NCBI RefSeq assembly: GCF_025938095.1
Contig: NZ_JAPCZF010000001.1
Location: 868,001-932,000 of the forward strand
Source: Novosphingobium sp. JCM 18896
GTDB taxonomy: Bacteria; Pseudomonadota; Alphaproteobacteria; Sphingomonadales; Sphingomonadaceae
Reading direction: 5' to 3'
Length of the DNA stretch: 64,000 nt
Shown piece by piece: positions 58,753 through 64,000 of this stretch. The position numbers and the translations under genes are program-made. Positions within the stretch are counted from its first letter, which is position 1, and every line of letters begins with the position of its first letter. The notes below the pieces were generated by a model, which saw only the letters and a program-made list of their open reading frames with translations, was not told the origin of the DNA and did no database searches.

Positions 58753-60447
58753 ATGAGCGACCTGCAATTCGACGAGACTTTCGATTTCATCAGCGTCGGC
58801 AGCGGCGGCGGCTCGATGGTCTCGGCGCTGCTCATGCGCTCACTGGGCAAGAGCGTGGTCGTGCTCGAGAAGATGCCGCGGATCGGCGGCACGACCTCGC
58901 GCTCGGGCGGGGTCATGTGGATCCCGAACAACCGCTTCATGAAGGAAGCCGGGGTCGAGGACTCCTACGAGAAGTCGATGACCTACATGGAGGCGACCGC
59001 GGGCCAGTCGCTCGACGCGCCGGGCACGACCCCGGCCAAGCGCAGCGCCTATGTCACCGAGGGCCCCAAGATGGTCGACTTCCTCGTCGACAACGGCATC
59101 AAGCTGGGCCGCGCACCCTGGTGGCCCGACTACTACGACGATCGCCCGGGCGGCTCGGTCGCGGGGCGTACGGTGATCGCCGACCTGTTCGACAGCAACG
59201 AACTCGGCGAATGGCGCGACAAGCTCGAACCCAACTTCCTCGGCAACACCCCGGCGCGCCTGTTCGAAGGCTTCGAGATCGGCCTCGCCAAGCATTCGTG
59301 GAAGGGCAAGCGCGACATGCTCAAGGTCGGCATGCGCATGATCGCGGCGAAGCTGACCGGCAAGCGCTGGGTCACCGCCGGCGGCGCGCTGCAGGGACGG
59401 ATGCTCCAGGCGAACCTCAAGGCCGGGGTCGACCTGCGCGTCGACAGCAAGGTCAGCGGCTTCATCCAGGACGAAAGCGGCGCGGTGCGGGGCGTGATCA
59501 CCGAAAGGAACGGCAAGCCCTGGCGGGTGGGCGCCAATCTCGGCGTGCTGGTGAACGCCGGCGGGTTCAGCCACAACCAGGAAATGCGCGACAAGTACCA
59601 GCCCGGCACCTCGGCCAAGTGGACCGCCGCGACACCGGGCAGCACGGGGGAAATGATCCTCGAGATGAACAGGATCGGCGCAGCGCTCGGCCAGATGGAG
59701 GAGATGGTCGGCAACCAGATGTCGATCCCGCCGGGCATGGAGAACCAGGGCAACGGCGTCGCATTGGCCAAGTTGGCCGGCGGCCAGACGCATTATGCCA
59801 AGCCGCATTCGATCGTCGTCGACCAGTCGGGCGTCCGCTACATGAACGAGGGCGGTTCCTACATGGAGTTCTGCCAGAACATGCTCAAGCGCGACAAGGT
59901 CGTGCCCGCCGTGCACTCGTGGTGGATCGGCGACCAGAAGGGCCGCAACGACTATCACGGCGGCACGCCGCCCAAGGCCTGGCTCGAAACCGGCTTCTTC
60001 AAGCAGGCCGACACGATCGAGGACCTGGCCGACCAGATCGGCGTCGACCGCAAGGTGCTGCGCCAGACGATCGACCGGTTCAACGCCGATGCCCGCGCGG
60101 GCGTGGACGGCGAATTCGGTCGCGGCAATCGCGCCTACGACAACTTCCTCGGCAACTTCCACCGCAAGGATGGCTCGCACACGCTGGGGCCGATCGAGAC
60201 CGGGCCGTTCTACGCGGCGCCGGTGGTGCCGGGTGACGTCGGCACCTATGGCGGCGTCGTCACCGACGAGAACGCGCGCGTACTGCGCGACGACGGCTCG
60301 GTGATTCCGGGGCTCTATGCCACGGGCATCTCGACGGCCTCGGTCATGGGCCGGATCTATCCGGGTGCGGGATCGAGCGTCGGGCCGAGCTTCGTCTTCG
60401 GCTGGATCGCCGCCAAGCACGCGGCCAATGCGAGCAATATCGCCTAA
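58753..60447 (+). CDS. FAD-dependent oxidoreductase, 3-ketosteroid-delta1-dehydrogenase-like
   Basis: A 564-residue flavoprotein of the fumarate reductase/KstD family. The FAD site is DFISVGSGGGSMVSALLMRSLGKSVVVLEK (11-40) with IGGTTSRSGGVMWIPNN. The C-terminal FAD segment is GTYGGVVTDENARVLRDDGSVIPGLYATGISTASVMGRIYPGAGSSVGPSFVFGWIAAKH, matching the KstD-type layout. YYDDRPGGSVAGRTV parallels the PxYYxxxPGG region of KstDs. It would introduce a C=C bond next to a ketone. The exact substrate is uncertain. ATG 58753. Confidence 0.9.
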   Translation: MSDLQFDETFDFISVGSGGGSMVSALLMRSLGKSVVVLEKMPRIGGTTSRSGGVMWIPNNRFMKEAGVEDSYEKSMTYMEATAGQSLDAPGTTPAKRSAYVTEGPKMVDFLVDNGIKLGRAPWWPDYYDDRPGGSVAGRTVIADLFDSNELGEWRDKLEPNFLGNTPARLFEGFEIGLAKHSWKGKRDMLKVGMRMIAAKLTGKRWVTAGGALQGRMLQANLKAGVDLRVDSKVSGFIQDESGAVRGVITERNGKPWRVGANLGVLVNAGGFSHNQEMRDKYQPGTSAKWTAATPGSTGEMILEMNRIGAALGQMEEMVGNQMSIPPGMENQGNGVALAKLAGGQTHYAKPHSIVVDQSGVRYMNEGGSYMEFCQNMLKRDKVVPAVHSWWIGDQKGRNDYHGGTPPKAWLETGFFKQADTIEDLADQIGVDRKVLRQTIDRFNADARAGVDGEFGRGNRAYDNFLGNFHRKDGSHTLGPIETGPFYAAPVVPGDVGTYGGVVTDENARVLRDDGSVIPGLYATGISTASVMGRIYPGAGSSVGPSFVFGWIAAKHAANASNIA

Positions 60448-60492
60448 GGAGTAGCGGGAGCAGGCTGAGCGCCGTCTCCCTTGATCTTGTAA

Positions 60493-60596
60493 CCGTCGCC
60501 CCTGCGAAGGCAGGGGCCCAACTGACCGTGCCTCCAAGCGCCCTCCGTTTCAGGACGAGAGCTTGGTTGGGCCCCTGCCTTCGCAGTGGCGACGGT
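60493..60596. repeat. Dispersed ~100-bp palindromic element, copy 3 (inverted)
   Basis: Arms GTCGCCCCTGCGAAGGCAGG and CCTGCCTTCGCAGTGGCGAC flank a core containing TCCGTTTCAGGACGAGAGCTTGG, which is the reverse complement of the core in copies 1 and 2. One arm has a point change (AGTGG for AGGGG). It lies in the 299-base gap between the KstD-like and DUF35 genes; the rest of that gap (60597-60746) is relatively AT-rich around 60665-60700 and may contain the promoter of the DUF35-thiolase group. Confidence 0.85.
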
Positions 60597-60746
60597 TGGG
60601 TATTGGCGCGAAGGTCGAGTGACCAACGCATCGATGTGCGGGAAAGCGAATCTCCGTCACCGCGATTTATTGCAACGACTCTTATTCATTCTTTACTCGG
60701 CGAGCAGCTTCGCTATCACAGAGTTGCCCGCCGCAGGAGTCAGCGC

Positions 60747-61178
60747 GTGACGACAGATAGCCTCGTTATACCCAAGCCCGGCAATACCGTGATCCGCATC
60801 GGCGGCGATGCGCGCCCCTGGATCGCCGGCTTCCGCTGCGACGTCTGCGGCGCCGCGGTGACCGAGCGGACGATGGCCTGCCGCGCCTGCGCGAGCCGGA
60901 CCCCGCCGGCCGAATTCCGCGCGGTCGAGACCGGCAGGCTGCACACCTGGTCGGTGGTCCATCGCTCCTATCCGGGCGTGGCCGTGCCCTTCGTCTCGGC
61001 GATCGTCGATCTCGACGACGGGCTGACGCTCAAAGGCACCTTGCGCGGGGTCGATGCGGATGCGCTGCGGCACGGCCTGCCCGTCGCGCTGGTGTTCGAC
61101 GATGCCGGCGGCGCGCACGACAAGGAGGGCGTGCCCTACGTCGGCTTCCACTTCCAGCCCCGGGAGAACCAGGCATGA
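60747..61178 (+). CDS. Zn-ribbon/OB-fold DUF35 protein
   Basis: A 143-residue protein. FRCDVCGAAVTERTMACRACASRTPPAEFRAVETGRLHTWSVVHRSYPGVAVPFVSAIVDLDDGLTLKGTLRG shows a four-cysteine zinc ribbon (CDVC...CRAC) followed by an OB fold. DUF35 proteins act as partner subunits of thiolases and hydratases in lipid and steroid catabolism (as with ChsH2-Ltp2) or acyl-CoA-binding chaperones. The start is GTG 60747 with AGGAG at 60734-60738. Its stop codon overlaps the thiolase ATG (ATGA). Confidence 0.9.
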   Translation: MTTDSLVIPKPGNTVIRIGGDARPWIAGFRCDVCGAAVTERTMACRACASRTPPAEFRAVETGRLHTWSVVHRSYPGVAVPFVSAIVDLDDGLTLKGTLRGVDADALRHGLPVALVFDDAGGAHDKEGVPYVGFHFQPRENQA

Positions 61179-62311
61179 GCGACGTCTACATCGTCGGCGC
61201 CGACATGATCGCCTTCGGCCGATATCCTGATCGGACCTACTGGCAGCTCGGCGCCGAGGCCTCACTCGGCGCCCTCGACGACGCCGGCCTGTCGATCAAG
61301 GATATCGGCGCGATCTATGCCTCGTCGTGCTTCAACGCGCAGTCGATGCTCGGCCAGAAGGTGCTCAAAGAGATCGGCCAGACGGGCGTGCCCTGCATCA
61401 ACGTCTCGAACGCCTGCGCCTCGGGCGCGACCGCGGTGCGCGAGGCCTTCATCGGCATCAAGAGCGGGATCTACGACGCCGTGCTCGCCGTGGGTTCGGA
61501 AAAGAACCCGCGCGGCATGCTCGGCGGAGCGCCATTTGAAGGTCCGCCGCCCGAAGGGCTGTTCGGTTCGGAATCGATGCCCGCGGTCTTCGCCGAGGCA
61601 GGCATGGTCCACGCCGCGGCCTATGGCACGACGCTCGAACAGTTCGCCCAGGTCGCGGTCAAGAACCACCACCACGCGACGATGAATCCCAAGGCCGCCT
61701 ACCGCAAGGAGACGCCGCTCGAGGAAGTGCTCGCCAGCGAGATGATCGCCTGGCCGCTGACCAAGCTGATGTGCTCGGCCAACGTCGACGGTGCCGCCGC
61801 GCTGGTCCTCGTCTCGGAGAAGAAGGCGCGCGAGATCGGCATGAGCCGCGCTGTGCGCGTGCGCGCCTCGATGCTCGTCTCCGATCCCTACGAGCCACGC
61901 AATCCGGTGATGTTCGACTGCAATTCCGTGACGCGCCTGGCCGCCGCCAAGGCCTACGAGATGGCCGGGCTCGGCCCGCAGGACCTCGACCTCGTCGAAC
62001 TCCATGACTGCTTCGCCACGGCCGAGATCCTCCACTACGAGAACCTGGGCCTCTGCGGCGAAGGCGAGGCGGGGCGGCTGATCGACAGCGGCGACACCGC
62101 GCTCGGCGGGCGCATCCCGGTCAACGTCTCGGGCGGGCTGCTGTCGAAGGGCCATCCGATCGGCGCCACCGGCGTCGCCAATATGGTCGAGATCGTCGAG
62201 CAGCTGCGCGGCGAGGTCGGCGCACGGCAGGTCGCCGGTGCGCGCATCGGTCTGTCGCACGTCCTCGGCTTCGGCGCTGCGGCCGGCGTCCACATCCTCG
62301 AGAAGGCATAG
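61175..62311 (+). CDS. Thiolase / lipid-transfer (SCP-x type) protein
   Basis: A 378-residue thiolase-fold enzyme. The nucleophile position is Cys81 in NVSNACASGATAV. VELHDCFATAEI (His about 275) and SGGLLSKGHPIGATGVANMVEIV (His about 327) give the other conserved elements. This is the SCP-x/lipid-carrier subgroup, which cleaves 3-ketoacyl-CoAs with branched or ring-bearing chains or, with a DUF35 partner, acts as an aldolase. Coupling to the DUF35 gene supports a two-subunit complex. Confidence 0.92.
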   Translation: MSDVYIVGADMIAFGRYPDRTYWQLGAEASLGALDDAGLSIKDIGAIYASSCFNAQSMLGQKVLKEIGQTGVPCINVSNACASGATAVREAFIGIKSGIYDAVLAVGSEKNPRGMLGGAPFEGPPPEGLFGSESMPAVFAEAGMVHAAAYGTTLEQFAQVAVKNHHHATMNPKAAYRKETPLEEVLASEMIAWPLTKLMCSANVDGAAALVLVSEKKAREIGMSRAVRVRASMLVSDPYEPRNPVMFDCNSVTRLAAAKAYEMAGLGPQDLDLVELHDCFATAEILHYENLGLCGEGEAGRLIDSGDTALGGRIPVNVSGGLLSKGHPIGATGVANMVEIVEQLRGEVGARQVAGARIGLSHVLGFGAAAGVHILEKA

Positions 62312-62313
62312 TC

Positions 62314-63102
62314 ATGAGTGGACTGGCGGAAGGCTGGATCGACCTCACGGACCGGATCGCGCTCGTCACCGGCGCGGCTTCGGGCATCGGCCGGGCTTCG
62401 GCGCGCGCGTTGGCCGCGGCAGGGGCAACGGTGCTGGCGCTCGACTTCAACGAAGCGGGCGCCGCAGAGACTGCCGATCTGATCCGCGCCGACGGCGGCG
62501 AGGCCACGGCCCGCGCGCTCGACGTGACCGACGAGGATGCCTGGACCGCGCTGGGCGATTGGATCGCCGAGACCTGGGACAGGATCGACGTGTTGGTCAA
62601 CAGCGCCGGCGTCGCACGCTTCGACCGGATCGAAGAAGGCATGAGCCGGACCTACCGCGAGGCTTTCGCGGTCAACGTCGACGGCTCGCTGTTCGGCATG
62701 GCCATGGCGCTGCGCTTCATGCGGCCCGCGGGCAAGGGCGCGATCGTCAACATCTCGTCGACCGCCTCGCTCAAGGGCAATCCGGGCATGGCCTCCTACG
62801 GCGCGAGCAAGGCCGCGATCTCGCACTTCACGCGGAGCGCCGCGCTCGAATGCATGCGCGCGGGCGGCGACATCCGCGTCAACGCCGTGCTGCCGGGCTT
62901 CACCGACACCGCGATGGCCCAGGCCGTCTACGACCAGTTCGACGACAAGCTGGGCGGCCGCGACAAGACGCTCGCGGTCTTCGCCGCCGGCCGGCCCGCT
63001 CAGCCCGATGAGATCGCCAACATGGTGCTGTTCCTCGCCTCCGACCGGGCCAGCTTCGTGTCCGGCTCCACCATTTCCGTAGACCGCGCGCAAGGTGCAT
63101 AA
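62314..63102 (+). CDS. SDR family oxidoreductase
   Basis: A 262-residue classical short-chain dehydrogenase: LVTGAASGIGRASARALAAAGATVLALDFN, NSAGVARFD, catalytic Ser in VNISSTASLKGNPGMASYGASKAAISHFTRSAALE with Tyr-x3-Lys, NAVLPGFTDTAMAQ and FVSGSTISVDRA. Likely oxidises a hydroxyacyl or ring hydroxyl group in the same pathway. ATG 62314, 2 bases after the thiolase stop codon. Confidence 0.93.
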   Translation: MSGLAEGWIDLTDRIALVTGAASGIGRASARALAAAGATVLALDFNEAGAAETADLIRADGGEATARALDVTDEDAWTALGDWIAETWDRIDVLVNSAGVARFDRIEEGMSRTYREAFAVNVDGSLFGMAMALRFMRPAGKGAIVNISSTASLKGNPGMASYGASKAAISHFTRSAALECMRAGGDIRVNAVLPGFTDTAMAQAVYDQFDDKLGGRDKTLAVFAAGRPAQPDEIANMVLFLASDRASFVSGSTISVDRAQGA

Positions 63103-63124
63103 CCCGCGCGTAAGAGGACCTTTC

Positions 63125-64000
63125 GTGACCACCACAGATCCCCTGCTGCAGCCGTTCCAGACCCGCGGCCTGACCTTCAAGAACCGCATGGTTCACGCGC
63201 CGACGACGATGAACATGTCGGACGACCGCGGCTACGTCACCCGCCAGGCCGTGGGCGCCTACGAGGCCCTGGCAGCCGGCGGCTTCGGCGCGGTCTGCGT
63301 CGGCGCGACCTGCGTTCGCTGGGACGGACTGATCAACGAGCGCATGCTCGGCTTCTACGACGACACCTACATCATCTCGCAGCGCGAACTGGTCGAGGTG
63401 ATCCACAACAACAACGCGCTCGCGGGCATCCAGCTGTTCTATGGCGGGCTGATCGTCGGCGCGGGCACCTCGTTCCCGCTCGAACCCGGCAAGGGCTGGA
63501 TCCCCGGCACCGTGTCCTGGGGCCCGACCGGCAAGTACCCGATCGGCAACCAGCAGCCCGGTGTCGTCCCGACCGAGGTCTACAAGAGCCTGGTCGAAGA
63601 CTATGCCCAGGCCGCGCGGCGCTCGAAGGAGGCGGGCTACGACTACGTCTCGTTCCACTTCTGCCACGGCTCGCTGCCGCACGTGACCTTGTCGCTGCTC
63701 GAAAACCAGGGTCGCAACGACGAATATGCCGACCGCTTCCTGTTCTGCGAGCAGATCATCCAGCGCACGCAGGAGCTCTGCGGCAAGGACTTCCCGCTGA
63801 TCCCGCGCCTGGTCTGCGATGAGAACTTCGTCGGCGGCTACGACCTCGACTACTTCATCGAGCACTATGCGCCGCGGCTGCACGCACTGGGCATCGACGC
63901 GCTCGACTGCACCTTCGGCTCGATGCTTCCCGCCAAGAGCCGCGATCCCGAAGTCAATTCGGGCGAGATCATCGGCGGCGGCTTCTACGTGCCCAACCTC
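63125..64000 (+). CDS. Old yellow enzyme-family NADH:flavin oxidoreductase, 5' part only
   Basis: The frame is open from the GTG at 63125 (AGAGGA upstream) to the window end, giving 292 residues without a stop codon. LLQPFQTRGLTFKNRMVHAPTTMNMSDDRGYVTRQAVGAYEALAAGGFGAVCVGATCV is the OYE N-terminal FMN-barrel signature. The usual HGYLxxQFLSPxxNxRxDxYGGS region is replaced by SFHFCHGSLPHVTLSLLENQGRNDEYADR. The complete protein may include a C-terminal FAD/NAD domain, as in 2,4-dienoyl-CoA reductase. Likely reduces or isomerises an enone or dienoyl intermediate. Confidence 0.88.
   Translation, partial: MTTTDPLLQPFQTRGLTFKNRMVHAPTTMNMSDDRGYVTRQAVGAYEALAAGGFGAVCVGATCVRWDGLINERMLGFYDDTYIISQRELVEVIHNNNALAGIQLFYGGLIVGAGTSFPLEPGKGWIPGTVSWGPTGKYPIGNQQPGVVPTEVYKSLVEDYAQAARRSKEAGYDYVSFHFCHGSLPHVTLSLLENQGRNDEYADRFLFCEQIIQRTQELCGKDFPLIPRLVCDENFVGGYDLDYFIEHYAPRLHALGIDALDCTFGSMLPAKSRDPEVNSGEIIGGGFYVPNL

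Overview
The window is a GC-rich alphaproteobacterial chromosome segment, most likely from a sphingomonad (Sphingomonadaceae/Erythrobacteraceae; genus not resolved). This rests on the carB-greA order, a DUF4170 gene, strong GC bias at third codon positions, GTG/TTG starts, many translationally coupled gene pairs, and dispersed 'CCCCTGCGNAGGCAGGGG' and 'ATCCCCGC..GCGGGGAT' palindromes of the kind common in sphingomonads. All identifications come from reading the sequence; no database search was run.

Layout. (1) 1-11.1 kb, housekeeping: the 3' end of carB; greA behind a structured leader; a DUF4170 gene; a minus-strand membrane operon resembling E. coli yqjD-yqjE-yqjK plus one extra gene; enolase; an M13 metallopeptidase; and a riboflavin group (an HTH-fused DHBP synthase with a cysteine-less GTP cyclohydrolase II-like tail, ribH, an aldo/keto reductase) next to a crotonase. 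(2) 11.2-15.4 kb: two SDR genes and a PQQ/cytochrome c dehydrogenase. (3) 15.5-28.6 kb: a complete glycogen operon on the minus strand, glgP-glgB-glgC-glgA-pgm-glgX, with a divergent GH13 alpha-glucosidase. Three of its gaps hold palindromic elements, including a 267-bp fold-back element that exactly fills the glgP-glgB gap. (4) 28.7-32.8 kb: a TetR-MEKHLA-glycerate kinase operon, a carboxymuconolactone decarboxylase-family gene, and a coupled PnuC/ribosylnicotinamide kinase salvage pair.

(5) 32.8-64 kb is a dense accessory catabolic region: a sulfotransferase, two EHN-type epoxide hydrolases, a luciferase-like flavin monooxygenase, a cytochrome P450, a Rieske oxygenase, a phytanoyl-CoA-type dioxygenase, a cyclase-family hydrolase, an acyl-CoA synthetase, three crotonases, four SDRs, a KstD-like FAD dehydrogenase, a DUF35/thiolase pair, an OYE-family enzyme (cut by the window end), an MFS transporter, several SnoaL/NTF2-like and DUF proteins, and MarR and IclR regulators. 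Together they suggest oxygenation of a hydrophobic, probably alicyclic (steroid- or terpenoid-like) substrate, epoxide or ring opening, CoA activation and beta-oxidation-like cleavage. The substrate cannot be read from sequence. Several intergenic regions in this part carry TGCAT/TTGCA-containing dyads that may be a shared operator or promoter feature.

No rRNA, tRNA, CRISPR array, prophage or transposase gene was recognised.
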